A DNA stretch of 64,000 bases from JAQIBY01 sp963676165 (GTDB lineage Bacteria; Bacteroidota; Bacteroidia; Bacteroidales; ML635J-15): the NCBI GenBank assembly GCA_963676165.1, contig OY781043.1, forward strand, positions 2,728,001-2,792,000, written 5' to 3'. Below the pieces are notes generated by a model. That model did no database searches and was not told the DNA's origin. It saw nothing but the letters and a program-made list of their open reading frames with translations. Numbering within the stretch: the stretch's first letter is position 1; each line of letters begins with the position of its first letter. Positions 24,968 through 34,601 of the stretch are shown here, in pieces. The translations under genes were made by a program, and so were the position numbers.

Positions 24968-25648
24968 ATGAAAAAATACAGTTTGATTAGTTTTAGTCTT
25001 TTACTTTTTATTGCCCTATGGTCTTGTAATCCAAGCAAGAAAACGCAATCTGATAACTCAAACATAAAAACAGCAGGACTCGACATCCCTAAGAGTGAAG
25101 CCGACTTGCTTTACACAGCACTTGTAGACTCTGCCATTGACAATCCGACAAACACAGATTATGAAAAATTAAGGTTTGCACATGCCGCTAGCTCGAACTA
25201 CGAACCATACGCTGACAATGAAGGCCTTACAAAACTTAGAGACCTAATTAAAGATGAAGAATACGAGGTCGCATCTGAGGTATTACAAACTTATTACAGA
25301 ACACTGTTTCACGATGCACTTTTTCATTATTATGCCTTTGTCATTTGGAAAAACTTAGAAGATGAAGACATGGCTAAAATCCATTCATATTACTACAGCA
25401 AACTCATCGAGTCCATCATCAAAGACAAAGAAGGCACATCAAAAAAGGATGCATTTATCGTAATTAACATTTCAGAAGAATATCGGGTGATGGAGTATCT
25501 TGAGATGAAAACGGTTGAACAAAATCTTATTGAAGATGGGATACATAGTTTCGATAAAATTAAAGCTCAAGACGAAGATGGTAAAACAAAGCACTTATAC
25601 TTTAACATCGATCTTCCGTTTAGAAGTTTAATTGATATGTTTGATTAA
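24968..25648 (+). CDS. DUF4919-like lipoprotein
   Basis: 226 aa. A lipoprotein signal peptide ends in a lipobox (ALWSC, Cys20), so the mature protein would be lipid-anchored. The body is helical and acidic, with DYEKLRFAHAASSNYEPYA and a LFHYYAFVIWKNL segment typical of DUF4919, a small Bacteroidota family of unknown function. The C terminus ends IDLPFRSLIDMF. Monocistronic, between two terminators. Confidence 0.75.
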   Translation: MKKYSLISFSLLLFIALWSCNPSKKTQSDNSNIKTAGLDIPKSEADLLYTALVDSAIDNPTNTDYEKLRFAHAASSNYEPYADNEGLTKLRDLIKDEEYEVASEVLQTYYRTLFHDALFHYYAFVIWKNLEDEDMAKIHSYYYSKLIESIIKDKEGTSKKDAFIVINISEEYRVMEYLEMKTVEQNLIEDGIHSFDKIKAQDEDGKTKHLYFNIDLPFRSLIDMFD

Positions 25649-25667
25649 AACACAGATTATAGAAATA

Positions 25668-25703
25668 AAAAACGCCGAATTGCACTAGCATTCGGCGTTT
25701 TAA
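25668..25703. terminator. Bidirectional terminator between convergent genes
   Basis: A 12-bp perfect stem, AAAACGCCGAAT / ATTCGGCGTTTT, with a 9-base loop and A/T tracts on both sides. It lies between the lipoprotein gene (plus) and ridA (minus). Confidence 0.88.
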
Positions 25704-25719
25704 ATTTTATGATAAATTG

Positions 25720-26094
25720 CTACTTTACAGCAATTGTTTCAATTTCCACTAATGCACCCAAAGGAAGTCCTTTAACTGCAAATGCAGCACGTGCAGGAGG
25801 ATTTTCAGCATAATATTTACCATAAACCTCATTCATTTGTTTGAAATTAGCCATATCACTTAACAGGCAAGTTGACTTAATAACATTCGCAAAAGAATAA
25901 CCAGCTTCGGTTAGAATTGCTTCAATATTACGCATAACTTGTTCGGTTTGCGCCTCAATTCCTTCTAGGATTTCTCCATTTTCAGGATTTACAGGCACTT
26001 GTCCTGAGATAAAAAGCATTCCATTTGCTTCAATAGCCTGTGAATATGGACCAATCGCTTTAGGAGCTTTGTCTGTATGTATTACATTTTTCAT
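25720..26094 (-). CDS. ridA: RidA family reactive-intermediate deaminase
   Basis: 124 aa, the usual length. The family signature is clear: APKAIGPYSQAIEANGMLFISGQ near the N terminus, then PPARAAFAVKGLPLGALVEIE near the C terminus, including the conserved Arg and Glu. RidA hydrolyses 2-iminobutanoate and 2-iminopropanoate formed by PLP enzymes, protecting them from 2-aminoacrylate damage. It starts 1 bp after the buk stop on the same strand, so it is the last gene of the ptb-buk-ridA transcript. Confidence 0.93.
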   Translation of the reverse strand: MKNVIHTDKAPKAIGPYSQAIEANGMLFISGQVPVNPENGEILEGIEAQTEQVMRNIEAILTEAGYSFANVIKSTCLLSDMANFKQMNEVYGKYYAENPPARAAFAVKGLPLGALVEIETIAVK

Positions 26095-26095
26095 A

Positions 26096-27172
26096 TTATT
26101 GATATTTTTTAGGTTGAATTTCGTTTCTAAGAATCATCAAACCATTTCCAGCAAGAGCAGCCATTTCATCTTCTCCGGGATATGCTTTAACAGGTGCAAT
26201 AAATCCAGTCATATCTTCAATAAAAGAGACAAACTGTTTATTGTAGGCAATCCCTCCAGTGATTAAAATACCATCTACTTTCCCTTTAAGAACAGCAGCA
26301 CAAGCACCAATATCTTTAGCAACTTGATATGCCATTGCATCAGATACTAATTGAGCTTTTTCGTCACCTTTACCAGCACGTACTTCAACATCGTAAGCAT
26401 CATTTGTACCAAGATAAGCAACGAAACCACCTTCTCCTTTAATCATTTTTTTCACTTCTTTGAACGTAAGCTCACCAGAAAAACAAAGTTTTGCAACCTG
26501 TCCAACCGGCAAACCACCAGAACGTTCAGGAGAGAAAGGTCCATCACCATCAAGGGCATTGTTCACATCAACAACTCGTCCTTGAAGATGAGCTCCAACT
26601 GAAATCCCACCACCAAGATGAGCCACAATTACATTGATGTCTTCATATGCTTTATTGATTTCTTTTGCATATGCACGAGCAATTGCTTTTTGGTTTAACG
26701 CATGAAATATTGAAAAACGCTCAAATTTGGGATGACCGGTAAAACGCGCAATATCTTCCATTTCATCAACCACAACAGGATCAGCAATTAACGCCTTAGC
26801 ATTACCAATGCTTTTTGCAATATCGTCAGCAATTAAGCCTCCAAGATTACTAGCATGCTCACCTAATGGAGAATCGATCAAATCTTTTCGCATTGCTTCA
26901 TTCACTTCATAAATCCCTGATGGAATAGGTTTTACCAAACCACCACGACCTACAATGGCATGAAAGCTTTTAATATCGTAACCAGCATCTGAAATTTCTT
27001 TAAGAATCGCTTCTTTACGGAAATCATCTTGTTCGGTAATGGTCTCAAAAGGAACTAGCTCTTCATTGGAATGCTTCAGGTTTTTCTGAAATACATTTTC
27101 TTCATTTTCAAAAACCGCAATCTTTGTTGACGTTGATCCCGGATTGATAATTAATTGTCTGAATTTATCCAT
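26096..27172 (-). CDS. buk: Butyrate kinase
   Basis: 358 aa of the acetate/butyrate kinase (ASKHA) fold: INPGSTSTKIAVF phosphate loop, GRGGLVKPIPSGIY, VAHLGGGISVGAH, and SPERSGGLPVGQV. This length and the SGGLPVG motif fit butyrate kinase rather than acetate kinase. It converts butyryl phosphate (or branched acyl phosphates) and ADP to the acid and ATP. It directly follows ptb, its usual partner (18-bp gap), forming a substrate-level phosphorylation pair. Confidence 0.93.
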   Translation of the reverse strand: MDKFRQLIINPGSTSTKIAVFENEENVFQKNLKHSNEELVPFETITEQDDFRKEAILKEISDAGYDIKSFHAIVGRGGLVKPIPSGIYEVNEAMRKDLIDSPLGEHASNLGGLIADDIAKSIGNAKALIADPVVVDEMEDIARFTGHPKFERFSIFHALNQKAIARAYAKEINKAYEDINVIVAHLGGGISVGAHLQGRVVDVNNALDGDGPFSPERSGGLPVGQVAKLCFSGELTFKEVKKMIKGEGGFVAYLGTNDAYDVEVRAGKGDEKAQLVSDAMAYQVAKDIGACAAVLKGKVDGILITGGIAYNKQFVSFIEDMTGFIAPVKAYPGEDEMAALAGNGLMILRNEIQPKKYQ

Positions 27173-27190
27173 AGTTTAAATTATTTCGGA

Positions 27191-28090
27191 TTAGTTCATT
27201 GCAGCTGCAAAGGCAATCGACAACAATTTTGCACGCTCAGTATCAGCGCGAGAAGTTAAAACGATAGGCACTTTTGCACCCATAATAACTGCTGCTGAAG
27301 TTGCACCTCCAAGGAAATTCAATGACTTATACAACACATTCGCTGCATTAAGTTCAGGAGCAACAAGAATATCTGCATCACCACCAACTTCACTCTTAAT
27401 TCCTTTTTGATCGCAAGCTTCTTTAGAAATTGTATTATCCAAAGCAAAAGGTCCATCAATAATACAACCTTTGATTTGTTTGCGTATACTCATCATGGTA
27501 AGCATTGCTGCATGTACAGTTGATTCAATTTTAGGATTGACAACTTCGACAGGACCCAATATTGCAACTTTTGGAGTTTCTACACCAATTCCTTGCATTG
27601 CTGCAACCGCATTTTTAACAATAGAGACTTTATCGTTAAACTCAGGTGCTACATTCATAGCAGCATCAGTCATTCCAAACAATTTATGATAATATGGAGA
27701 TTCAAACAATGCGAAGTGGCTCAAAGTAGAACCGGTACGCAATCCATTTTCTTTGTCCAATACAGCTTTAAGAATAACTGCAGTTGCCACAAGACCTTTC
27801 ATTAGAACTTCTGCTTTACCTTCACGAATAAGTGCAACAGCTTTTTTACAAGCCTTTACATCATCTGGCTCATTGATAATCTCAAGCTTGGATTTATCCA
27901 TATTGAGTTCGTCAATTAAAGCATTGATTTTTGCTTCATCACCAACCAAAACCGGGATAACAATTCCGTCATCCATTGCATCTTTAACAGCTCCCAATAC
28001 ATGAGCGTCAGCCGCTGCTGCAACAGCCATTCTACGAGTTTCTTTTGATTTAGCAATCGTAATTAATTCATCAAGTTTTTTAAGTGCCAT
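27191..28090 (-). CDS. ptb: Phosphate butyryltransferase (phosphotransacylase)
   Basis: 299 aa, PTA_PTB family, shorter than a phosphate acetyltransferase. Visible are MKGLVATAVILKAVL, LRTGSTLSHFALFE, ILGPVEVVNPKIEST, GPFALDNTIS and DILVAPELNAANVLYKSL. It exchanges CoA for phosphate on butyryl-CoA. First gene of ptb-buk-ridA behind a good promoter. Some relatives also take valeryl- or isobutyryl-CoA, so the exact acyl chain is not certain. Confidence 0.92.
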   Translation of the reverse strand: MALKKLDELITIAKSKETRRMAVAAAADAHVLGAVKDAMDDGIVIPVLVGDEAKINALIDELNMDKSKLEIINEPDDVKACKKAVALIREGKAEVLMKGLVATAVILKAVLDKENGLRTGSTLSHFALFESPYYHKLFGMTDAAMNVAPEFNDKVSIVKNAVAAMQGIGVETPKVAILGPVEVVNPKIESTVHAAMLTMMSIRKQIKGCIIDGPFALDNTISKEACDQKGIKSEVGGDADILVAPELNAANVLYKSLNFLGGATSAAVIMGAKVPIVLTSRADTERAKLLSIAFAAAMN

Positions 28091-28124
28091 ATGTGTATGT
28101 TTTATTTTAAATTTTAAAATGCGA

Positions 28125-28155
28125 TAAAAATAACAAAAGATTATCTCTTAACAAA
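28125..28155 (-). promoter_or_regulatory. Promoter of ptb-buk-ridA
   Basis: On the minus strand TTTG (28155-28152), a 19-base spacer, then TATTTTTA (28132-28125), which is one base off TAnnTTTG. It lies 34 bases before the ptb ATG. The remainder of the 395-bp gap (28156-28450) shows no open frame or repeat that I can support. Confidence 0.55.
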
Positions 28156-28456
28156 CAGTCTAATTGACTGAGCATCAAAAAAGACTAAGTAACGTGAGTT
28201 CGATTTAAGAAATATAAAACAGAAAATCATTTTGAGGTCAAATTTAGTCTAATAAAATGCGAAGGTGTAACGGGTTACTTTAAGAATCTTTTAGGCTAAA
28301 GATGGCTTTGGAATGACTTTCCTTTTAAAGGCTTCAATTATTTTCCCATATGCTTCATGTGATTTTCTCTGATTATCCCGATAGTTATTCAAAAATTTTA
28401 TTTGAAGCAGTTTGGATTTCTTACGTCGAATTCACATTATTATTTAAAATCAAAAA

Positions 28457-28481
28457 AAATGTCCGTTTAAAACGGACATTT
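28457..28481 (-). terminator. Terminator after ackA
   Basis: An 11-bp stem, AAATGTCCGTT / AACGGACATTT, with a 3-base loop and A/T tracts on both sides, just downstream of the ackA stop on the minus strand. Confidence 0.85.
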
Positions 28482-28485
28482 TAAT

Positions 28486-29691
28486 CTATAATTCGCTAAC
28501 AATTCGCTTCGTATCCCGTGCAATAACGAGTTCTTCATCAGTAGTAACAACAATGAACTTAGTTGTTGAATCTTCTGTACTCAAAATATTGCAATCTTTT
28601 CCACGACATGCATTTTTTGACTCATCAAATTTTGCTCCAAGATAATCAAGTCCTGTAGCAATACGTTTACGTACATCTACATCATTCTCACCAATACCAC
28701 CAGTAAAGAGGATTAAGTCAACACCATTCATTGCAGCAGCATAAGCACCAATATATTTTTTTACACGGTATGCAAACATTTCTTTTGCCAGGTCAGCACG
28801 CTTATTTCCCTCTTCTGCAGCACTGTCAAGATCTCTCATATCGCTGGAAACGCCAGAAAATCCTTGCAATCCACTTTGCTTATTGATCAATTTATTTGCT
28901 CCCGCAATGTCTAAATTTTCTTTTTCCATTAAAAAGAGTAAGCCCCCAAGATCAAAATCTCCAACTCGGGTACCCATCATCAAACCCTCAACAGGAGTAA
29001 AGCCCATGGAAGTATCGACAGATTTACCATTTTTCACTGCACAAATTGAGGCTCCATTTCCAAGGTGACAAGTAATGATTTTTTTATCATTAATATCCCA
29101 ACCTAAACTGTCACAAGCTTTTTGAGCAACAAATTTGTGGCTGGTTCCATGGAATCCATAACGTCTAAGTTGATACTTTTCGTAAAATTCGTAAGGAATT
29201 GGATATTGGTACGCATAATCAGGCATAGATTGGTGGAAGGAAGTATCAAAAACTGCAACTTGAGGAACCTCTGGCAACAAGGCTTTCATTGCTTCAATAC
29301 CTTTTAAGTTCGCAGGATTATGTAGTGGAGCAAGCTCACAGCATTTTTGAATTTTGTCTTTTGCCTCTGGAGTAATAAATGAAGATTCATTAAAATATTC
29401 ACCTCCGTGAGCAACACGATGACCAACTGCATTAATTTCTTCAAGATTAGAAATAACACCATGATTCTCATCGGTCATTGCTTTCAATACCAAATTAATA
29501 CCAATTGTATGATTTTCAATCGGCTCTTTAACGATAAATTTCTCACCACCTTCAGGTTTGTGAGTTAAAATACCTTCTTCAAGACCAATTCTTTCAACTA
29601 AACCTTTTGCCAAAACAACAGGTTCATTGGACATGTCTAACAATTGATATTTAATACTTGAACTTCCACAGTTTAATACTAATATTTTCAT
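28486..29691 (-). CDS. ackA: Acetate kinase
   Basis: 401 aa, the family's usual length. Motifs: VLNCGSSSIKYQLLD, GHRVAHGGEYF, VAVFDTSFHQSMP, YGFHGTSHKFV, TCHLGNGASICAVKNGKS, DTSMGFTPVEGLMMGTRVGD and LIFTGGIGEND. It makes acetate and ATP from acetyl phosphate. It follows pta by 16 bp and ends at a strong terminator, so pta-ackA is a two-gene unit separate from ptb-buk. Confidence 0.97.
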   Translation of the reverse strand: MKILVLNCGSSSIKYQLLDMSNEPVVLAKGLVERIGLEEGILTHKPEGGEKFIVKEPIENHTIGINLVLKAMTDENHGVISNLEEINAVGHRVAHGGEYFNESSFITPEAKDKIQKCCELAPLHNPANLKGIEAMKALLPEVPQVAVFDTSFHQSMPDYAYQYPIPYEFYEKYQLRRYGFHGTSHKFVAQKACDSLGWDINDKKIITCHLGNGASICAVKNGKSVDTSMGFTPVEGLMMGTRVGDFDLGGLLFLMEKENLDIAGANKLINKQSGLQGFSGVSSDMRDLDSAAEEGNKRADLAKEMFAYRVKKYIGAYAAAMNGVDLILFTGGIGENDVDVRKRIATGLDYLGAKFDESKNACRGKDCNILSTEDSTTKFIVVTTDEELVIARDTKRIVSEL

Positions 29692-29707
29692 AATTATGCG
29701 TTTAAGA

Positions 29708-30721
29708 TTAATTGTTTGATTTCATTCCTGCTGCCTGATTTGCTGTAATTGCAACCAAGTTAACAATATCACTTACAGAGCAACCACGTGATAAGTCATT
29801 AATAGGAGCTGCCATTCCCTGAAGTACCGGACCAACTGCTTCTGCTTTCGCCATACGTTGTACCAGTTTGTATGCAATATTTCCTGTTTCGAGAGTTGGA
29901 AAGACAAGAACATTTGCTTTCCCTGCAATTTCACTACCTGGAGCTTTTTTCTCACCAATTGATGGTATAATTGCAGCATCAGATTGAAGATCTCCGTCAA
30001 TTTTAAGATTTGGAGCCATCGATTGAGCTTTCTTTGTTGCTTCAACTACTTTATCCACCATTTCATGTTTTGCTGATCCCTTGGTTGAGAAGCTCAACAT
30101 TGCAACGCGAGGTTCAAATCCCCCAATTGCTTTCGTTGTCTCAGCAGTACAAACAGCAATCTCTGCAAGTTCTGATGAGGTTGGATTTGGATGCACTGCA
30201 CAATCAGCAAAAACCATCAAACCATCTTCTCCAAATTGTTTATCAGGAATAATCATAAAGAAAGCTCCGGAAACAACGGATACACCAGGTTTGGTTTTAA
30301 CAATCTGGAAAGCTGGACGTAAAACATCCCCAGTTGCATTATCAGCACCAGCAACTTCTCCGTCAGCATCTCCTGCTTTGATCATCATCACAGATAAATA
30401 CAATGGATTTTTTAATAGTTCAGCTGCCTGATCATATGTCAAACCCTTTTTCTTACGCAACTCAACCAAAGTTTTGGTATACTCCTCCTTTTTTGGATGA
30501 TTTTCCGGGTCGATAATTGTTGCATTGGAAATTTCTGTCAAACCAAGCTCTTCCGCTTTTGCGTTTATGACTTGTGGGTTTCCGATTAAAATAATCTCAG
30601 CAATTTTCTCTTGAATAATTTCATTTGCGGCTTTTAATGTTCTCTCTTCGGTTCCTTCTGGAAGTACGATGCGTTGGCTATGCTTTTTCGCTTCTTCCTT
30701 AACCTTGGTAAGTAAATCCAT
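29708..30721 (-). CDS. pta: Phosphate acetyltransferase
   Basis: 337 aa, the short catalytic-only form without an N-terminal DRTGG part. Contains RIVLPEGTEERTLKAA, ADGEVAGADNATGDVLRPAFQ, MLSFSTKGSAKHE, DGDLQSDAAI, NVLVFPTLETGNIAYKL and the C-terminal RGCSVSDIVNLVAITANQA. It interconverts acetyl-CoA and acetyl phosphate. It is transcribed ahead of ackA. Confidence 0.96.
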   Translation of the reverse strand: MDLLTKVKEEAKKHSQRIVLPEGTEERTLKAANEIIQEKIAEIILIGNPQVINAKAEELGLTEISNATIIDPENHPKKEEYTKTLVELRKKKGLTYDQAAELLKNPLYLSVMMIKAGDADGEVAGADNATGDVLRPAFQIVKTKPGVSVVSGAFFMIIPDKQFGEDGLMVFADCAVHPNPTSSELAEIAVCTAETTKAIGGFEPRVAMLSFSTKGSAKHEMVDKVVEATKKAQSMAPNLKIDGDLQSDAAIIPSIGEKKAPGSEIAGKANVLVFPTLETGNIAYKLVQRMAKAEAVGPVLQGMAAPINDLSRGCSVSDIVNLVAITANQAAGMKSNN

Positions 30722-30851
30722 TGATAATCAGTTGTTTATGTTTAACAATCAGTCCTAAACAAAATTAAAAAAATCCTACGATTATCCTTATGATTTAAGA
30801 CGAATTATTGAGAGATTTTCATGTTTTTAAGCAGAAAACAAGCCTTCTATT

Positions 30852-31466
30852 TTATTTCACTGCAAAATCGAGCAATTTCTTATCTGCTATACCAGCTGTC
30901 AAGTGATCACCAGACACGACAGGTCCAACTCCGGCAGGAGTTCCTGTAAATAACAAATCGCCCATTTTCAGCGTCATGAACTGGGATAAATAGGAAATCA
31001 ATTGATCAAAATAAAAAATCATATCAGCAGAATTTCCTTCCTGCACAATCTCATTGTTTTTTTTCAGCCAAAAAGGTAGTTTATCCAAAGGTACATTTAA
31101 GTCTTCCTTGGAAATCCATTCTCCAATACGAGCAGACTGATCAAATGATTTGGAAATTTCCCAAGGTAATCCTTTTACTTTACATTCTGCCTGTAAATCA
31201 CGTGCAGTAAAATCGATACCTACAGTTACCGCATCATAATAACGATGTGCAAAACGTTCAGCTATCCCCTTGCCTACCCGACTAATTCGTAAAACCAATT
31301 CCAACTCATAATGCAAATTTTTGGTAAAATCAGGAACAAAGAAAATCCGATTGTCCCGTTGCAAACATGAGTCTGCTTTCATAAAGAACACGGGATCTTT
31401 TTCAGGCTCGGCTTGCATTTCACGTGCATGCTCTAAGTAATTTCGTCCTATACAAATAATTTTCAT
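30852..31466 (-). CDS. Fumarylacetoacetate hydrolase (FAH) family protein
   Basis: 204 aa, the compact FAH fold. Visible are IGRNYLEHA at the start, PVFFMKADSCL, the metal-binding LHYELELVLRIS, VGIDFTARDLQ and DLLFTGTPAGVGPV. Family members act on beta-diketo acids (acylpyruvate hydrolase, oxaloacetate decarboxylase or isomerase); this sequence does not settle which. It lies 1 bp after the exonuclease gene and is likely co-transcribed with it. Confidence 0.88.
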   Translation of the reverse strand: MKIICIGRNYLEHAREMQAEPEKDPVFFMKADSCLQRDNRIFFVPDFTKNLHYELELVLRISRVGKGIAERFAHRYYDAVTVGIDFTARDLQAECKVKGLPWEISKSFDQSARIGEWISKEDLNVPLDKLPFWLKKNNEIVQEGNSADMIFYFDQLISYLSQFMTLKMGDLLFTGTPAGVGPVVSGDHLTAGIADKKLLDFAVK

Positions 31467-31467
31467 G

Positions 31468-32235
31468 CTATTGTTGCATTGATTCTAGTTTAATGCGAGT
31501 CAAGATTTTCTTGGTGTAAAGAGGGAAATCACCTTGCATCATCCAACCATAATATCCTGGATCTTTTTTCAATACTTCACGAACAGATTTTCCTTTGTAT
31601 TTCCCAAAATTAAATAAAGGCTCCTCATTTTCTCCATACACAATACGCCCTGCAAAATCAACATGTTTTTTGTGAGAAGAAAAATCTGACAAGCTGTCAA
31701 TATCAGGAGAAAGATCGTTATAATGCTCAACCTGTGCATCTAAAATTTCAAAAGTAGCTTCTGTGTCAGCAAGTGCTGTATGAGCATTTACTAAGTCCTT
31801 CTTACAATAAAATTTATAAGCAGCACTCAATGTACGCTGTTCCATTTTATGGAAAATCACCTGAACATCAACCGCACTATGTCGTTTAAGGTCAATATCA
31901 ACATCTGCTCTTAGAAACTCTTCTGCAAGCATTGGGATATCAAACCGATTGGAATTAAACCCAGCTAAATCACACCCTTCAATCAATTTGGCAAACTCTT
32001 TTGCAACTTGCTTAAATGTCGGTGAATCTTTGACATCTTCATTGGCAATGCCATGAATTGCAGTTGTTTCTGCAGGAATATCAACTTCCGGATTAATTTT
32101 CTGCACACGAGATTCACGGCTTCCATCAGGATACACTTTCAAAAATGCGATTTCAACAATTCGATCTTTTGCCACATTGACGCCTGTGGATTCGATATCA
32201 AAAAATACAATTGGCTTTTTTAACTTCAGGTTCAT
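31468..32235 (-). CDS. DnaQ-like 3'-5' exonuclease with C-terminal DUF3820-like part
   Basis: 255 aa from MNLKLKKP (a longer frame starts at 32265, inside the hairpin that follows dnaN, and is unlikely). The DEDDh exonuclease domain is intact: VFFDIESTGV (DxE), GFNSNRFDIPML (Asp), and NAHTALADTEAT (His and Asp). It ends with a module LFNFGKYKGKSV...YGWMMQGDFP, resembling the DUF3820/quorum-sensing-regulator-like tail seen on many Bacteroidota exonucleases. Possible roles are repair or proofreading; it follows dnaN. Confidence 0.88.
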   Translation of the reverse strand: MNLKLKKPIVFFDIESTGVNVAKDRIVEIAFLKVYPDGSRESRVQKINPEVDIPAETTAIHGIANEDVKDSPTFKQVAKEFAKLIEGCDLAGFNSNRFDIPMLAEEFLRADVDIDLKRHSAVDVQVIFHKMEQRTLSAAYKFYCKKDLVNAHTALADTEATFEILDAQVEHYNDLSPDIDSLSDFSSHKKHVDFAGRIVYGENEEPLFNFGKYKGKSVREVLKKDPGYYGWMMQGDFPLYTKKILTRIKLESMQQ

Positions 32236-32250
32236 AGAAATAAAATAAGA

Positions 32251-32280
32251 AAGGCGTAAACACAAAACTGCCTACGCCTT
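32251..32280 (-). terminator. Hairpin between dnaN and the exonuclease gene
   Basis: An 8-bp stem, AAGGCGTA / TACGCCTT, with a 14-base loop; on the minus strand it is followed by TTCTTATTTTATTT. It probably attenuates transcription out of dnaN. Confidence 0.6.
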
Positions 32281-32299
32281 CAATTAACATATCGTTGAA

Positions 32300-33430
32300 T
32301 TAATTATTAATCATCATAGGCATAAGCAACATCAAGATGTCTTCATCCTCATTGTCATTGTCTTTAGGAAGCACAATTCCAGCACGGGTTGGATCTGACA
32401 TTTCAATGTTTACCTCTTCAGTTCCAATGTTGGAAAGAATTTCGAGTAAGAAAAGTGATTTAAATCCGATAGTCATTTCATCACCTTCATACTGACACAT
32501 TAATTCTTCGCGAGCAGAAATAGAATAATCGATATCTTGAGCTGAGATATTCAATTGATTTCCGGTAATTCCAAGCTTCACAAGGTTTGAAGCTTGATTT
32601 GAGAAAATAGAAACACGTTTTAGTGTATTGTAAAGCTCAACTCTATCAACTGTCAAGCGATTTGGATTCTCACTTGGAATGACAGTGTTGTAACTTGGAT
32701 AATTTCCTTCAACTAAACGACAAACGAGATAGAATCCTGGAAATGAAAAGACGGCATTTTTATCATCAAATTCGAGAGTCAACTCATCATCAGCGCGGGT
32801 AACAATATTTTTAAGAATACCAGCAGGTTTCTTAGGCAAGATGAAAGAAGATTCATTATCAGATTTAGCATCTTTACGGATGTAGCGCACTAATTTGTGA
32901 GCATCAGAAGCAACGAAAGTCATGTTATCAGGAGAAACTTCGATGAGTATTCCATTCATTACAGGACGCAATTCATCATCTGCAGTTGCAAACAAAGTAG
33001 ATGATATTCCAGAGAAAAGAATTTCAGGCAGTAAATCAATGCGAGTTACTTGATCTGCTTTCAACTGAGTTGTTTGAGGAAAATCTTCTCCATTCTGACC
33101 AACTAAGCTAAACAATCCTTTTTCTGACTTAATTTCCACCTGAAAACTATCCATATCCACTTGGAAAGTCAATGGTTGTTCAGGGAATTCTTTTAAAATT
33201 TCAAGTATTTTTTTTGCATCAATTGCAATTACACCTTCACCATCAACAACATCAGGTGTCATTTCTGTTGTCAGTGTAGTTTCTAAATCAGATGCAGTTA
33301 TTTTCAGAACACCTTCTTCCAATTTGAAAAGAAAATTATCCAATATTGGTAATGTATTTTTACTATTTACCACCTTGCTCACTAATTGCAAGCGGTTTAA
33401 CAATGCTGAACTAGATACAACAAAATTCAT
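32300..33430 (-). CDS. dnaN: DNA polymerase III beta sliding clamp
   Basis: 376 aa with three clamp domains: MNFVVSSSALLNRLQLVSKVV at the start, LPILDNFLFKLEEG, then LRPVMNGILIEVS with FVASDAHKLVRY, and a C terminus ending EDILMLLMPMMINN (the usual LxPM). It encircles DNA and tethers the polymerase. It follows gldF-gldG-DUF4340, an arrangement common in Bacteroidota. Confidence 0.97.
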   Translation of the reverse strand: MNFVVSSSALLNRLQLVSKVVNSKNTLPILDNFLFKLEEGVLKITASDLETTLTTEMTPDVVDGEGVIAIDAKKILEILKEFPEQPLTFQVDMDSFQVEIKSEKGLFSLVGQNGEDFPQTTQLKADQVTRIDLLPEILFSGISSTLFATADDELRPVMNGILIEVSPDNMTFVASDAHKLVRYIRKDAKSDNESSFILPKKPAGILKNIVTRADDELTLEFDDKNAVFSFPGFYLVCRLVEGNYPSYNTVIPSENPNRLTVDRVELYNTLKRVSIFSNQASNLVKLGITGNQLNISAQDIDYSISAREELMCQYEGDEMTIGFKSLFLLEILSNIGTEEVNIEMSDPTRAGIVLPKDNDNEDEDILMLLMPMMINN

Positions 33431-33535
33431 TTTCTACAATTTAAAATTTCAAGTCTAAAATTACTATTTTCATATGTTTTGACAAAGCAAAAACAAAATT
33501 GTATCAATTATTTATCAACAATCTTTGTTAAGACT

Positions 33536-34588
33536 TTACTTTGTAAAATAATCCAATCTCATGGTAAGCAAATCAACAGTATAATACTGCATAACAACCA
33601 TTTGAGAATCGAAAACACCATACAAGCGCTCAATATCGTAATCGTAAGCCTCTCCGTCATCATTTTTCAACTGGATATTGTTAGGACGTATGTAACAATC
33701 CAGAGATTTTGAATTTCCTTCCACATCAGTTACTTTAAAACGATAAACTGGAGTGTATTCAGAAATGGAGTCGAGCTTTTCAGCCACACTTTCTTCAGGA
33801 ACAAAGAATTCAAATCCCACTTTTTTAAATTTCCCTAGCTGTTGTTTTACTTTGACAGTATCAAAAGCAGTGACAGGCATTTTATTGTCTAAACGAATCA
33901 GGTCGAAATGATTGTTTCCATTATTTACCATACGGTAAGATTGATTTGGTTCATCAGGATACTCCACTTCAACCGATGCAATTTCATTAAAATTGTACGA
34001 AAAGACACGTTTACTAACCCACTCTTTTTCACTCGTGGTATAGCGTGTTGTTAGATAGCCACTAAACCCCGGAATAGACACAACAAAAGGCTCAGAAGAG
34101 CGCTCCAGCAACATGTAAGTCCCCAAGTTATCTTGAGTTACACCACCGACATAATATGTCTTTTCTTTCTTTCCTTCCTGATAAATTTCACATTTAATCC
34201 CGTTACTCGACAAGTCTCGAATCACATAATCCATTCGTGCTTCAGGAACAGGGCTATAAACCTCTACCCGACGAATCGTTTCAAGTAAAATCTGAACTAA
34301 ATCTTCTCGAGCACGACTTTTCCCATTCACAATCCAATGAGAGGCTTCACGTTCTAACAAGATTTCATGATTATCCTTATCGACAAGATAGATTTTATCA
34401 ATAGAAGCTGTGTCTTGAACAGCAAAATCACGTAAAACTTTCAAACTGCTACTTTTTCTTGACACAACAAGCTTTTCCTTACCATCAACGGGAATACGTG
34501 AAAACTCATAACGTGTAAAGAAGACAATTGCCGATAAAGCAAGTAAGACAACAAGTAGGATTAATAATATACGATTCTTTTTATTCAT
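33536..34588 (-). CDS. DUF4340 protein of the gld cluster
   Basis: 350 aa. One N-terminal membrane segment (about residues 6-25, ILLILLVVLLALSAIVFF) anchors a long extracytoplasmic domain with the DUF4340 pattern (IDKIYLVDKDNHEILLEREASHWIVNG, REDLVQILLETIRRVEVYSPV, YYVGGVTQDNLGTYML). It lies 13 bp after gldG. The family often accompanies GldG-like ABC components, suggesting an accessory part of that transporter; the molecular role is unknown. Confidence 0.85.
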   Translation of the reverse strand: MNKKNRILLILLVVLLALSAIVFFTRYEFSRIPVDGKEKLVVSRKSSSLKVLRDFAVQDTASIDKIYLVDKDNHEILLEREASHWIVNGKSRAREDLVQILLETIRRVEVYSPVPEARMDYVIRDLSSNGIKCEIYQEGKKEKTYYVGGVTQDNLGTYMLLERSSEPFVVSIPGFSGYLTTRYTTSEKEWVSKRVFSYNFNEIASVEVEYPDEPNQSYRMVNNGNNHFDLIRLDNKMPVTAFDTVKVKQQLGKFKKVGFEFFVPEESVAEKLDSISEYTPVYRFKVTDVEGNSKSLDCYIRPNNIQLKNDDGEAYDYDIERLYGVFDSQMVVMQYYTVDLLTMRLDYFTK

Positions 34589-34601
34589 AATTTCAAATTT
34601 T

